64,000 bases of DNA, taken from Cyclina sinensis (taxonomy: Eukaryota > Mollusca > Bivalvia > Venerida > Veneridae). The DNA lies in NCBI GenBank assembly GCA_012932295.1, contig JAAONU010000004.1, positions 29,366,304 to 29,430,303 on the forward strand, given 5' to 3'. Of this stretch, positions 1 to 11,810 are shown one piece after another. Position numbers and translations under genes: made by a program. The notes below the pieces were generated by a model. That model did not search any database, was not told the origin of the DNA, and worked only from the letters and a program-made list of their open reading frames with translations. Position 1 is the stretch's first letter. Each line of letters starts with the position of its first letter.

Positions 1-1464
1 TTTACAGTGAAGAATTATTCGATATAACAGAGATTGAAACACTGCCACTCGAAAGTGACGTTAAATCATCAGACAATGAGCAAATCAAATCAGACTACCA
101 TGAGTCAGTCCTGGAATATATTGTCCATCACCAGACAAAAAGTGCATTCCTTTTCGCAGATTTTCTGCCAGTTAAAGGAGTTATTAAAGAAAAATGGCGC
201 TATTATAAATCTCGGCATTATTGTTGGTTTGCATTACATTTAATTTTCATAATCACTCTGTCATTTGCTGCTGTGTTCAGGTCAAAATTGGCTGAATCAG
301 ACACAGGAGATAACAAGGCTGACTTTAAATACCACGTCACCAGTAAACATATTCGTCACAATTGTTTCTGTCATAGGTTTTATTTTTGCATTAATGAATT
401 TTATGTTGGAAATCGGACGGATAGGTTTGTCCCGTTTTAAATTCAAGACTTCTAAGAGCTGGTTTAACCACGGCATGCGCCTTTTTACTACCCCGTATTC
501 GAACATGCTTTTCAGATTTTACTTTTTCCTGTTCCATCTTTTGCTTTTCGTTGATTTTATTGTTGCTTCAATGGCAGGACGGAAGTCGCTCCCAGGTTAT
601 CATAACTATTGCTTAATCTTTGCTGTGATCATTGGCTGGTATCTACTCCTGTTCTTTCTTCAAGGATATAAACCTTTCAGTTTCTTCACAGTATTGATCC
701 AGAGAGTTATGGTAGACCTGCTGAAATTCGCCGTTGTAATGCTGATATTACTCTTGGCATTTTCTGTTGCAATGTTTATGATAATGCAAGGTGCAAATAC
801 AGAAGATGACGATTTTAATCATTTTGGCAAAACGATGCTTAAAATGCTTACAATAATGCTAGGTATTGGTGAGTTAGGAATTCTTTTCCAGGCCCGGCAG
901 CCGATTCTAGCAGTTATTGTTTTTGTGCTGTTTGTACTTCTTACGACAATTCTTCTGTTGAATGCACTAATTGCGCTGATGTCCAATGCATGCACAGATT
1001 TGATGAGCAATCAGGGAGGTTTCGTTGCCACTAAAATGCATTGCCGTCTTCAACAGCTTTCGGTCATTCTTTATCTAGAAAGCTATTTTCCTAGACGCTT
1101 CTGCTACGAAGTGGGTACAGTGAAAAAGAAATTAAGATATGTTAATAATGAATGGGTTAGAAACGCACCTAGACGATTTTGGTCATTAAGTTCTCTTCAC
1201 GGGGAATTGCATGACTCCTACGACTCAGTGCAAAGTACACTTAAACCAGATGAACTGGGTCATTGGGTCACAAGACGCACGAGAAAGTCAAGAGACCGAT
1301 CAACTGCGCGTATTGTGCCCAGAAAGGAAACGGAAACTCCAACATTTTTGCAAAGACAGATAGACATAACAGACATCGACAGGAAAACATGTGACACGTG
1401 CAGCACTGAGGATGTCATTCATCTGCAATCGCAAAATGTCAGCTTATCAATAAAAGAAATATAA
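1..1464 (+). CDS. TRPV-like cation channel, copy A (3' part, one frameshift)
   Basis: This is the channel half of a TRPV-family (vanilloid-type transient receptor potential) cation channel; the ankyrin exon lies left of the window. From base 3 one frame reads the linker (LEYIVHHQT) and S1 (IIFIITLSFAAVF). At about 349 the frame shifts: copy A has an extra base in AGTAAAC where copy C has AGAAAC. The next frame runs to TAA at 1464. It holds S2 (NIFVTIVSVIGF), S3 (MLFRFYFFLFHLLLF), S4 (AVIIGWYLLLFFLQGYKPF), S5 (FAVVMLILLLAFSVAMF), a pore helix with filter-like GIGELG (862-879), and S6 with LLLNALIALMSNA. The S4-S5 stretch FFLQGYKPF...TVLIQR and the S6 motif are what identify the TRPV family. 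The tail is Cys-containing (CDTCSTEDVIHLQ). This is the best-preserved of three copies. The ATG at 265 is not the true start. The frameshift may be a real lesion or an assembly slip. Confidence 0.82.
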
Positions 1465-2787
1465 GTAAGCAGCATTTTTGCAGAATAGTTGAAATCCCTA
1501 CAAAGTAAACCATACAAAATTAAACCAATAAACAAAATATCAAATAAAGCTTTCGGTGGTTTATTTTGACCCGTTTCAGTTTGCATATTGTAATATAACG
1601 ACCATTTTCAAAGCAATTTACAAAAAAATATAGCTTAGTACTTTTACAGAGTCTTACCGAGGCTAATTCAATGGCGAGGTTCATCTTTCAGGAATGATTT
1701 GGGCAAGCACACCGCAATTGTTATATCCTATTTTTAAATTTAATTTTGGTACACACCTGTAAATTTCTATTTACCTTTAGAAAACAAATTATTCTTCTGT
1801 CCATTCCTTCACATTCTATTCAGATGTAAAAGTTTCGTTTCCTTTATCTTTTTTTTATTAATTTCTGGAAATTAAACTAAGCCCGGATCAAGGGTGTCTA
1901 GTAGAAGCTATACATCTGAACTATATTGTGCCAATATGTTCGAATATTAAAGAGTTGCTGTCTTGCATAAACTTAGCAAGTACAATTCTTTTTGCTCAAG
2001 AGGTCGTCTGTTTGCCGATATTTGGTTTTATGTAAACATTTCCATATATAAGTAAAAAAACTATTTTTGCTCATTGTTCGAACACAAAAACGAAACTAGC
2101 TTCGTCAACATTTACTGTAAACGTAGGCTATATTTTCACATTTGAATAGACCTTGAATTTGACAATTAGTACTGCACAACATCGGCTTTTGATTCACCAA
2201 TTTATATTTTATCTCACAAATTATGCAAACAAAAGAGTTTCATTGCAGGTTGGTCTAATCAAGTGCTTCTGTGTTAAAATACCAAAGAGTGAAAATATAC
2301 TATGCCTATTCCTTTGATGTCTTTAGAGAATGAGTTGAAGAAGTTTTCGCAATAGATGTTAACTAAGAAAATCTTACATTTTGAATTTAGCTTTTTTTAT
2401 TTATCTATTATCTATTGGATTTTTTCTTCTTTTTTAAACTGTCATAGAGAACATGAGTGTTTGATATGTCGTTAATTTCATTAAAGTTTATTTTAACTTG
2501 ATTTTATATTCTAATAGCAGATATAGAAAATAAAGTCTTGTCAGTTTTTTAACCCTTAGTCCGGACTGTGTTCAAGTGTTCAAAACAGGGGCTATATTTT
2601 TCTACATGTAATAGACAAAGAGCAGAGAGAAATAAAGAAACGCAGTCGGCTTGTTAATTTATGAAAGGGCTAGTTCGGGGTAAATAATGGTTTAAGTACA
2701 GTATTAGGACGTTTGTGAAAAAAAGATTTACTTTAATAGAACACAGTCCTTTATTGTCTTACAAAGATTAGAGTTCAAAATAGATCA
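1465..2787. repeat. Conserved 3' flank of duplicated unit A
   Basis: No gene is seen. The stretch is homologous to about 11005-11490 (unit B) and 36880-37780 (unit C). Shared blocks include CTTTCGGTCGTTTATTTTGAC, the run around TTAACCCTTAGTCCGGACTG (2551, 37563) and CGGCTTGTTAATTTATGAA (2648, 37657). It is part of the segmental duplication carrying the TRPV-like genes. Confidence 0.6.
1527..1548 (+). promoter_or_regulatory. Poly(A) signals of TRPV-like copy A
   Basis: Two AATAAA hexamers lie at 1527-1532 and 1543-1548, 60-85 bases after the stop at 1464. That is a normal place for 3' end processing. The downstream flank is conserved in copies B and C. Confidence 0.5.
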
Positions 2788-2870
2788 CTTAGAGCGGGAT
2801 TCGAATTCAGGTTCTCCCGCATCGAAAACCAAAACAAAGCTCTAGACGAATGAGTTACAAAATCGATTCC
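2788..2870 (-). repeat. tRNA-like module A1 (SINE-type)
   Basis: Read on the minus strand, this has an A-box-like part with a GTCTAGAGC core and ends in a B-box-like TTCGAATCCCGCT, about the length of a tRNA. Equivalent modules occur at 11497 and 37785. It looks like a tRNA-derived SINE head rather than a working tRNA, because the arms do not pair cleanly. Confidence 0.45.
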
Positions 2871-3091
2871 CCGAGGTTGTATTTTACAATTATAGGCTGA
2901 CCTGCACTGGACCATAACACATTCCCATTTGAGAAAGCCATCATATATGATGACGAATGGTGTGGTCTATTTTTATATCGGATAGCTTGAAAGACTTTTT
3001 ATCAACATTATGCTTACTAAATCCAGACTGAGTTCCCATCTTTCTGAGATGAATGTTCGTAACAGAAAGATGCAATGCATCTTGAAATAAA

Positions 3092-3168
3092 GACCCAGAG
3101 CGGAATTCGAACTAAGGTCCTCTCGCATCAAAAACCAAAGCTCTAGGCGACTGGGTCATGGCGCTGAT
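3092..3168 (-). repeat. tRNA-like module A2 (SINE-type)
   Basis: This is the second minus-strand module in unit A: ATGACCCAGTCGCCTAGAGC at the 5' side and TTAGTTCGAATTCCGCTCTG at the 3' side. It lies about 300 bases from A1, the same spacing as in units B and C. The ends (GACCCAG / CTGGGTC) are complementary, as in an acceptor stem. It is probably pol III-derived but decayed. Confidence 0.45.
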
Positions 3169-4410
3169 TTCATACAAAGACCTAAACTACCATTTTAGGG
3201 CGTTGATACACTGAGCCTTAAGAGTTATAGTATCTTTTGTATGACTTGCCCACTCATAAATTAAATCTACCACTATACTTGAAAGAATATTTTCTTTTAT
3301 TAAAAAGCGAAAGAATTGAGTTTCTTCAATTTTACACGATTTCTGAATATTGATTTTAATTCATTTTCACTGTCCTGCATCTCCGTTATTTAACCACTAA
3401 TATAACTTGAACGGGCCTCGAATTAAAATATCCGCTATTTTGCTCTTGAATAACTTGTGATCTAATAAAAAGTTAAACGACGTCTATGAAGCTTGGACAC
3501 TTGGGCTTAGCAAGTGACATATTTGATCACAATAGAATATTAAGTTTTGAACACACTGTTGTTTCATTTCATTATAACACAATATCTTATTGTATGACTG
3601 TTAACTATACGGTGATATTTTAAGCAGGCATGTTAAAGGGTCCTTGTGTTGTTCCTAGTACCTGTCTAGGAAATGATCTTACATATTTCTATAAAAAAAA
3701 ATTGTATGCCTTTAGCCGATTTGAAGACAGGGGCTTTCTCTGCTCAGAGAATCGCAGACCATTTTTATAAATGTCAGTAACCACAGGAATTTATCCGCTT
3801 TTAATTTGACCCAAAATCTGTTTTCTTACTGTAGTAAGAAAACAGTTTCAGGGATTTGTTCACAAAGAAGCAGGAAAATCCTCTTTCCTTTCACACTTTG
3901 ATGGTAGTTTTTTTTTTGCGTATTTCAGTACTATCGTAGTGAAACGGGTGGGGAAAGCATACGGGTATCTTGTGTTGATCATTGTGATTGAAGTCGAGTA
4001 CGATACAACAAGGCCGTTCAATAAAGAAAACTTATTAAAAGAGTTTAACTACGCTTATTACTATAATAATTATACATTCTGCGTTTGTTAAATGTAAACC
4101 ATCAATTTATTAAGGGAAAAATAAATGTCCTCTTTTTAATTAGGTCACTAGAACGCCCACGTTCCATTGTCTACAGAACATTGACCAACAATGTTCCAAC
4201 TTTTACCATGGGATTACTATTTTTCCATATCGGGTATTACGTTTGGAAAGGACTAAATAGATATGAAAATTCTTTCAAAATCTTCTTGAAAGAAACAACT
4301 GAGCACAGGGTAGCAAGTTCTTGCAACTTATATTTACCCTCTCGATGACTGCTTCCTGGATTCAAACCAGCACTCGCACCCTAAGTCAGTAATATAAAAG
4401 TCACTGGAGA
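3169..4410. repeat. Spacer of unit A with conserved GAAGACAGGGGC block
   Basis: No gene is recognised. From about 3481 to 3850 the sequence matches 12200-12570, 35760-36000 and 38490-38830. It includes the block at 3712-3850 (AGCCGATTTGAAGACAGGGG, then CAAAATCTGTTTTCTTACTG), a shorter version of which also lies at 41070-41190. In units B and C this block leads into an S3-to-tail channel fragment. Here it does not, so unit A lost that piece or B and C gained it. Confidence 0.5.
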
Positions 4411-4413
4411 CTC

Positions 4414-4500
4414 TTACCCATGACCGGATTCGAACCAACAACTCCAGGATCGAGATTCCGGCCCTCTCGCCCCTCGATCTCTGCTCCTCCTAGAGGGACT
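4414..4500 (-). repeat. tRNA-derived SINE fragment
   Basis: On the minus strand it contains a perfect B box, GGTTCGAATCC, followed by GGTCATGGGT, after an A-box-like GC-rich stretch. Cloverleaf pairing is poor, so it is called a SINE piece and not a tRNA gene. Confidence 0.4.
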
Positions 4501-4524
4501 TTTATTCAAAGGATTTTTTGTTTT

Positions 4525-4665
4525 TATTTTTGCTACTTATTCATTGATGTGAGCCGAACTTCAATGTGTTTTCTATGCTTTTTTCCAGTTTCATTGCGAA
4601 AAAAATCCTCTAATTATCTGACGAGCGAAATGCATTAGATAAGTTTTGCCACGCAAGATAAATAA
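4525..4665. repeat. 5' flank of duplicated unit B
   Basis: Homologous to 32965-33130 upstream of copy C. Shared landmarks are TTTTTGCTGCTTATT / TTTTTGCTACTTATT, TTTCCAGTTT and GCATTAAATAAGTTTT / GCATTAGATAAGTTTT. This marks the left edge of unit B before the Tc1 insertion. Positions 4666-5290 show nothing else I recognise. Confidence 0.5.
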
Positions 4666-5344
4666 AAAGTCTACTTCAGATGTAATGAAGCAAATTGTCG
4701 GGACCCGACTAGTTTTTTCATAAATTCAGTTGATCAGACTCCGCTTAATACGACATCTAATGCAACGATATATCGGATGTAGCAATACACTCCTAAAGTG
4801 CGATATTTCAGCAGACGCGCGTAATTATTAACATTTTATTAATTCAATCAATACAATTGACTATTTTTACAGTCATGGTATGATTCTGATTATGTTATAT
4901 CAAGAAGAATATTTTCAAGATTTTGCTCTATTTTTGTATCTGATATTAGCACGTTAAATAAAGCAGACGACAATGTTTCATTACGCATCCAGTGATATTG
5001 TGAGGTATAGCAAGATCATTATCAATTTGTTATTGCTAAGATGGTGCATGTCCATAAAATATATTGCTACAATTAATTAAAGGAGCACCCATATAATCTG
5101 TAAAATACTATACCCGTTGAGTTCTTTCACAGAAATAACAAAATCGTTCTTTTTACAAAAACATATCGGCATTTTCATCGCCAGCAGGCACATTCCTGAA
5201 CAGAGACAGTGTCCAAGAGATGAGCACTATTAAATTAACTTTGAAATGGTGGTCTTACAGGAGAAAAACCAATGTCTGTAAAAGCAGATTCAGGCCAGGA
5301 AACAGTTCATAGTTCATAGTCAGTAATGAGTGTATTCCCCTCAG

Positions 5345-5717
5345 GGGTGTAGGCACACCCTGCATCGTCTGGGCATGCTCCTGATGACACGTTTGATCAT
5401 ATCCTGTGGTATGGCATCCCATTCTGCTACAAGAGCATGATAAAGCTCACGGACGTTTTGCACAGGGTTCGGGCGCGAAGAAAGTCTACGAGAAAGCTTG
5501 TCCTAAATGTGCTTTACAGGTTTAAGATCGGGAGACCTCGCTGGCCAGTCTATGACCCCAATACCTTCATCATCAAATAGGTTCTGGACGATTCTTGCAG
5601 TGTTTGCTCGAGCATTATCTTACCCTTAACGAAAATTTCACCTATTGCACCAGCATATGGCCTAACAATTGGTTCTAGGATCTCGTCCCGATATATCAGC
5701 GCCGTCAGTGTCACAAA
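5345..5717 (-). pseudogene. Tc1-like transposase, C-terminal half (decayed)
   Basis: This continues the same transposase on the minus strand: LTALIYRDEILEPIVRPY, then DNARANTARIVQNLFDD, GVIDWPARSPDL, and a C-terminal part with VQNVRELYHALVAEWDAIPQ and MIKRVIRSMPRRC. The second catalytic Asp (the D of DNARA) is visible. An in-frame TAG replaces the Trp expected after KHI, and the end is frayed. The copy is inactive. Confidence 0.75.
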
Positions 5718-7098
5718 TCAGTTCATATACACAAAGCTGCTAAGTTAAGGTTTTACTGTTTTAAATATTTTTTTTATTTCCTTTATATTTTATTCATTTT
5801 TTTGACACTTGTTTTTCCTAGTTAATACAGGGTTTACATTTTTTTGTAAGAATCAGTTTATTTATGACTGATTATTATTAAATAAGCCAGCTTAGATATT
5901 ATCTTTGGTAGTGCAACAAAGTGTAAATTTATCTCACTACATTAATTACAGTGTTTACGGTAATGTTTTGTGTAAAGAGTTTCATTGGTTATTTTGTCCG
6001 AAACATGTAATGTAACACCTGGCTGATTTTGCATGAGGTATAACTACTGAGAACTGGTTACACTGATCAGTTGTGATTTTTGACTGTGGACAGAAGGGTT
6101 GGGACACTTGAAATGCTTTTGTAATAGTAGCTGGAAGTTTTTTTTTTAAAGAAACCTGACTTCAGGGTAAGTTAATATTTTACACTGTCTCTGCTGGGTT
6201 GTTTTTTTTTATTATTCTCAGAGAAATACATTAACATTTCATTGTTGAGTTTGTAAACTGTGTATTTCGGACAAATTAGGTAGTGTTTCATTATTATAAA
6301 TGATGTATTTCACTCTGTAAATAATTATGTAAAGGTTTAGTATTTAAATACCAATATTTTTATTTGCCTAACTATGTTTATTACAATTTAGACGGTTTTA
6401 CTAAATTTAAGTTAGTATTGCTTTCCAAGAAATTGAAGTTTAAGGCTCACTTGTGAATACTGGATATTATGTTAACAGGAATTTGAAATTGGTTCCTTCT
6501 TCAATATGGGTGATGGCCCGGTGGTACCATAACCACGGTGTTATACAGACGTTTGCTGCAGAATGGTTAGTGACGTCAAGATGTGTTTAGTCTACAAAGC
6601 CTTGTGTGAATTCTGTGACCGAGTATTTCATACAATTTGCTGTTTTTCTGTGACTTAGATGTCAGTCGGAGTATACCGTGACTGATTTATTGGGATGTCA
6701 GTCGGAGTGTGTGTCTACTATGGCACTATATATGTTTCACCTATATTAGATTGGAGGGAACGTTTTTGTTGACTTTGTCTTACTATCGGATACTAGAGTT
6801 GAATCTTGTGTCACCGAGATAAAACATTGCTCTAAAGACTGCAAGACTATTTTCGACATTCAGTTATTCAGTGTTGTTGTTTTTTTTTTCTTCAAAGGAG
6901 AGCTACTGTAGACTTGCCTTTAATTGTATTATAAAATTATTATTATTTTTAATCATTAAAATAGAACAATACGCTATCTTGAAATATACATATTATTTAA
7001 GTTGTTCTGTTTGTATTGTTTTATCCTTCCACAGCGCATAGGCCGGCCACTCGGAATGTCTGGCCTTTGACAGTCAGACTACCTCAATGAATCACAAA
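5718..7098. mobile_element. Unidentified 1.38 kb insertion inside the Tc1-like element
   Basis: This AT-rich segment separates the two transposase halves. TCACAAA stands at both edges (5711-5717 and 7092-7098), as a 7-bp target-site duplication would. I see no long ORF, no terminal inverted repeat and no known motif; the right end (7030-7091) is GC-richer than the rest. It could be a non-autonomous element. Confidence 0.45.
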
Positions 7099-7700
7099 GG
7101 TCTGTGCGCCCGTCAGTGGATATCCCTGCCCACACCATAACTGTCCCACTGCCAAACCTGTCATATGGAATAATGTTACATTCCGCATACCTCTCTTTGG
7201 CGACGCCACACCCTCACACGCCTATCACAGGTCGAAACATAGTAGCGACTTTCGTCTGTGAAGAGCACGCATCGCCAGTGGCGTAGTTGCCAAGTGACGT
7301 GTTCCTGGGCAAACTATAAGCGAGCTCTCATGTAAGCTACGGTCAGAATTGGTCCTCTGGCAGGTCTTCGAGCATCCAAACATCTTCATAAAGACGATTT
7401 TGGACAGTTTGAGTGGACACATGAACCTCTGTAGCTTGCCGGAAGGAAATTTCAATGCCAGTAGCAGTATACTGACGATTTCTGAGAGCCAAAGTTCTCC
7501 GATATCGGTCCTGACAGCGGTGTTGTAATGCGGTGACGACTTTTCTCATGTCTTCTTGTGAATTTTCCAGTTTCCTGATAACGACTCTACAACCTGGCAA
7601 CAACGCTACGAGAATCGTCTAGAACGGTGGCCATCTCACGTTGCGTAAATCCATTTTCGATCATCTGTACCGCCCTGAGCAACATCAGTAGTTGCTAAAT
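7099..7700 (-). pseudogene. Tc1-like transposase, N-terminal half (decayed)
   Basis: The minus strand gives a helix-turn-helix DNA-binding region (AVQMIENGFTQREMATVLDD), a second domain (FRQATEVHVSTQTVQNRLYE), and the start of the DDE catalytic core (HWRCVLFTDESRY, then GSGTVMVWAGISTDGRTDL). These motifs in this order are typical of Tc1-like transposases. Several stops (for example after VVARL) and frame changes break it. The core stops at GRTDL, where the 1.38 kb insertion begins. Confidence 0.72.
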
Positions 7701-7860
7701 GACGTCGCACACCCTGGGCTGTTGTCAAAAGAGCAGATACAGTAAAACGTTGCACTAAAACATTCATTTTGCCAAATGTTCTATCGTGAACGAACTGTAC
7801 AAATGGTAAAGTCTAAATCTCAGGTATTCGGGGGTTACACAACAAAAAGAAAAACTAAAC

Positions 7861-8429
7861 ACCATGCTTTGTAAATTTATTGAAAAGTGCACAGGTTTCT
7901 CGAGGATATTGACCGTCGATACCTAAAAACGAAATTTGCAGCGAATATCTAGTATGGTGGACTATTTACGCCATAACATATTTGCGCTTATTTAATTAGT
8001 TTGAGCAGTGTATACCTATAAATGAATGTAGAAACGTAACATTTAATTTTGACATAAAACACGCCTGGCTAATCGTTTAAGCACCCCGATTATTGGAGTC
8101 CGTAGCTTTGCTTTTAGAATAATTCATATAATTATTTAAAAGAGAAACCTAATTCAAACTTATGTAAGATGCTTTAACTGATGTTACAGTTTTAATATAG
8201 ATAAGTTCCTTATTGGGAATATCAATAATGATTTAATTCATTCCTTGCTTAAAGTTAAGCCTATTATATGCCAAAACAACTGCGCATGTCCAACGACAGT
8301 TTTTCAAAATATGCTTGCATGAATTAGGAGTGCAGAAGGTTAATATATATGTTTAACTCTAATAGCAGTTATATACTAGTGTACGTAAATACTTTTACTT
8401 AATTTTATTTTGAATACGAGAAATAAAAA
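7861..8429. repeat. 5' flank of TRPV-like copy B
   Basis: Homologous to about 33190-33630. Shared pieces include GCTTTGCTTTTAG.ATAATTCATA (8109, 33215), ACAACT(C/G)CGCATGTCC (8277, 33427) and GAATTAGGAG / AAGCTAGGAG. No gene is seen. Confidence 0.5.
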
Positions 8430-9336
8430 ATGTGGGAAAGAAAAGTACGTCTTCATTGGAAAAAATAAACGTACTGTATCTATTCTATCACTGTACGCTA
8501 CGCTTGAAGACTTTGTAAAGTCTGAAGATGACTCGACAGACAAAGAGGTGAATGATCGTAGCAAAGTATTGAAGAGTTCAAAAACACTTAAGGAAGAAGC
8601 CACCAAGAGATAAAGATCTTGTTAATTATGAGGCTCTTAACGCAAAAATGACAGATGAGTACAGAAAACCTGACCCATGGAATAAAGATGAAGGTGAAGT
8701 TTCTATTAATGGTGACAAATTGCTATTCTGCACTATGCTGTTGACTGTCGAGGAATGCAGCGAGAGACAGGAAAACCTCAACTACATTATGAAAAATGCA
8801 TATTAAAAGATACCAAAACTGATTAAAAAAGAAAGAATGCAAAGGAATGACGCCAATCCACCTTGCAATTTTGAAAGAAGATATTGAAATATTAAATTTG
8901 ATGGCAAATGTGATTGATGACACTGACAACAAAACGTGAAAAAGAAACAAAAACGATCTACGCCAAAGGTTCTGTTTCCCAAAATACAGCCATGATAGCT
9001 TGAACGTTACTTGGAGTCGCAACACTCAAGTTCGATACAGACGTATTTGATATAATATTTGACCGCTTTCCTTGACTGGAAAAATGAAATGGGAGACAAC
9101 GTTGTACATTCTTTGATTAAATTTTCCCATGTTCATCCGAACAAAAAAGAAGCAAGTGCAAAAAATGCTGCGCCATATAATGAATTGCAAAAAAGACCAA
9201 GCAGACAATGAAAAAATGTGTCGAATGAGAAGAAAGGCTCGTACATTGCTGATGATAAAGAACAAGGAGAAACTCCACCCATTACAATTAGCTGCTAAAA
9301 GACAACAGTATGAATTCTTTGAATACATCATACAAG
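8430..9336 (+). pseudogene. TRPV-like copy B, ankyrin exon (broken)
   Basis: This is the paralogue of the copy C exon at 33631. Recognisable pieces are LYATLEDFVKSEDD, then in other frames MTPIHLAILKEDIEILNLMAN, NEMGDNVVHSLIKF and HPLQLAAKRQQYEFFEYIIQ, which are ankyrin-repeat-like. Frameshifts, a TAA at 8611 and a TGA near 9001 destroy the frame. The exon ends at a good donor, ACAAG|GTAAGA (9337), and the next exon begins after TTTACAG at 9636, so this copy preserves the intron that copy C has damaged. Confidence 0.7.
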
Positions 9337-9635
9337 GTAAGAAATATATATCGATTATTTTCGTAGATTGTTGTTCACTCAACTTGTTCAGTATATTGCA
9401 TGTTTTGAACTACTTTGTAAAGCAGAGCTAATGATGATCATTGTATGAAAAAAACTGCCGTAAAACAAACTTAACAGGTCAAAAGAGGTCTCTTACAGGA
9501 AAACAGGTCTGTTTCAAAATCATTCTTAAATCATGAAATTGTGATTAAAGAGGTTTCATTCAAAAAATAAACCTTATTCGAAAGGTATAAGAGAGGACAT
9601 TGTTTGCCAGCTGATTACACATAAATGTTTTACAG

Positions 9636-11004
9636 GTGTACCGATCAAAGAAACGAGTGATGGTGTTTACAGTGAAGAATTATTCGATAACAGAGATTGA
9701 AAACTGCCGCTGGAAGTGACGCTTAATCTTCAAACAGTGAGCAGATCAAAACAGACTACCATGAGTCAGTCCTGGAATATATTGTCCATCACCAGACAAA
9801 TAGTGCAGTCCTTTTCGCAGATTTTCTGGAAGTTAAAGAGATTATTAAAGAGAAAGGGCGATGTTATAAAAAGTTGTACCACGTTTCGTTTGCAGTACGT
9901 TTTGTTTTTACTGTCAGTGGCTGCTTTGTTCAGATCAAAATTGTCTAAATCAGGCACATTTTCAGACACTTTGAATACCACGTCACCAGAAACATATTGG
10001 TCAGGGTTGTTTCTGTCATTGGTTTAATTCATGCATTAATGGATTTTATGTTGGAAATCAGGGCGGATACGTATGTCTCGTTTTACATTAGAGAATTCTA
10101 AGAGCTGGTTAAAACACGGCATTCGGCTTTTCAGAACACCGTATTCGAACATGCTGTTTAGATTTTCCTTTTTCTGTTCAGTCTTTTGCTCTTTGTTGAT
10201 TTTATTGTTGCTTCAAATGGCATTTACAGTTACGATGTTTATGATAATACACGGCGCGGATACAGAAGAGGACGATTTTACTCATTTTGGCAAAACGATT
10301 ATTTAAATGCTTACAATTATGCTACATATTGGTGAGTAAGGAATTCTTTTCCTAGCACGACAGCAGATTCTAGCAATTATTGTTTTGTGTTGTTTGTACT
10401 TCTTACGACGATTCTTCTGTTGAGCACTTATTGCGCTGATGTCAAATGCATGCACAGATTTGATGAGCGATCAGGGAGGTTTCATTGCCACTAAAATGCA
10501 TTGCCGTCTTCAAAAACTCTCGGTAATTCATTATTGAGAAAGCTATCTTCCTAGAAGCTTCTGCTACGAAATTGGTACAGTGAAAAAGATATGTTAACAA
10601 TGAATGGGTTAGAAACGCACTTAGGCGATTTTGGTCAATAAGTTCTCTTCACGGGGAAGTGTATGAGACCTTCGACTCTGTGTAAAGTACACCTAAACCA
10701 GATCAACAGAGTCATTTTAACAATAATAAAGTAACAAAACGCACGAGAAAAACAAGATACCGATCAACTGTGCGTATTGTGCCCAGTTAATGAAACTGAA
10801 ACGCCCCAATTTTTGCACAGACAGATAGACATAACTTATATCGATAAGAAAACATGTAACACTTGCAACACAGAGGATGTCATTTATCTGCAAACGAAAA
10901 ATGTCAGGTTATCACATCGAAACATTCAAAAAATGCAAGTAAGCATTATTTTCGCAGAACATTTGAAATTTCTACAAGGTAAACCATGCAAATTAAACCA
11001 ATAA
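9636..11004 (+). pseudogene. TRPV-like copy B, channel exon (broken)
   Basis: It starts at acceptor TTTACAG|GTGTACCG and runs through the linker, S1 (RKLYHVSFAVRFVFTVSGCF region), S2, S3 and tail, with many single-base gains and losses. A block from S4 into S5, present in copy A, is missing: after the S3 region near 10215 the sequence jumps to MAFTVTMFMIIHGADTEEDD. The tail with KKTCNTCNTEDVIYLQ is kept at about 10830-10890. AATAAA follows at 11015-11020. It is clearly a pseudogene. Confidence 0.72.
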
Positions 11005-11496
11005 CAAAAAAGGAAATAAACCTTTCGGTCGTTTATTTGTCCCCGTTTCAGTTTGCATATTGTAATAACACGACCATTTTCTAAATCATTTACAAACATC
11101 CAGCTTAGTACTTCTAAAGGGTTCGGCTTGGCTAATTTAATGGCGAGGTTCATCTTTCAGAGGTGCTTTGAGCAAGCACAACGCAATTTTTATATCCTAA
11201 TTTTAAATTTAATTTTGGTATGCTCATTAAACTTCTATTTACATTTAGAAAATAAATTATACTTCTGTCCATTCCTTCACATTCTATTCAGATATAAGTG
11301 TTTCGTTTTCTTTTTCTTTTTTCCTTCATTTCTGGAAAATAAACGAGCCCCGGATCAACGATGTCTAGTAGAAGCTACACTGTGTGATCTACAACGTACC
11401 AATATGTTTGAATATTGAAATTTTGTAATGGCTGTCGTGCATAGACTTGTAAATTAGCAAGTACAATTCTATTTTCATATAAGATCGTTCGTTACT

Positions 11497-11568
11497 ACCC
11501 AGAGCGGAATACGACATCAGGTTCTCCCAAATCGAAAACCAAAGCTCTAGACATCGAGCCAAAAAAAT
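11497..11568 (-). repeat. tRNA-like module B1
   Basis: Counterpart of modules at 2788 and 37785 (GGTTCTCCC.AATCGAAA.CCAAAGCTCTAGAC on the plus strand). It is more decayed; the B box is altered. Confidence 0.4.
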
Positions 11569-11810
11569 CATCGACCCCCTGAGGTTGTTTTTATACAATA
11601 ATAATTTATATATTATGCTGATTTGCGCTGGACCATAACACAAACCCATTCAAGAAAGTAATCTTTTATGATGATGAATGGTGTGATATATTTTATATCA
11701 GATAGCTTGAAAGATTTTCATCATTATTATTATTACTAAGTCCAGGCTAAGTTCCCATCTTTCTGAGATGAAAGTTCGTAACAGAAAGATACAATGCATC
11801 TTGAAAAATG

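Larger units (their letters stand above)
5300..7860 (-). mobile_element. Tc1/mariner-like DNA transposon, broken and interrupted
   Basis: The two halves of one minus-strand transposase ORF lie at 7690-7099 and 5716-5345, separated by about 1.38 kb of unrelated sequence. The element sits inside the upstream flank of unit B and is absent at the matching place in unit C. Terminal inverted repeats were not found by eye, so the outer limits are approximate. Confidence 0.7.

Noticed and set aside
7104..7286. Plus-strand 60-codon ORF
   Set aside because: Antisense to the Tc1-like transposase, whose motifs are clear on the minus strand.
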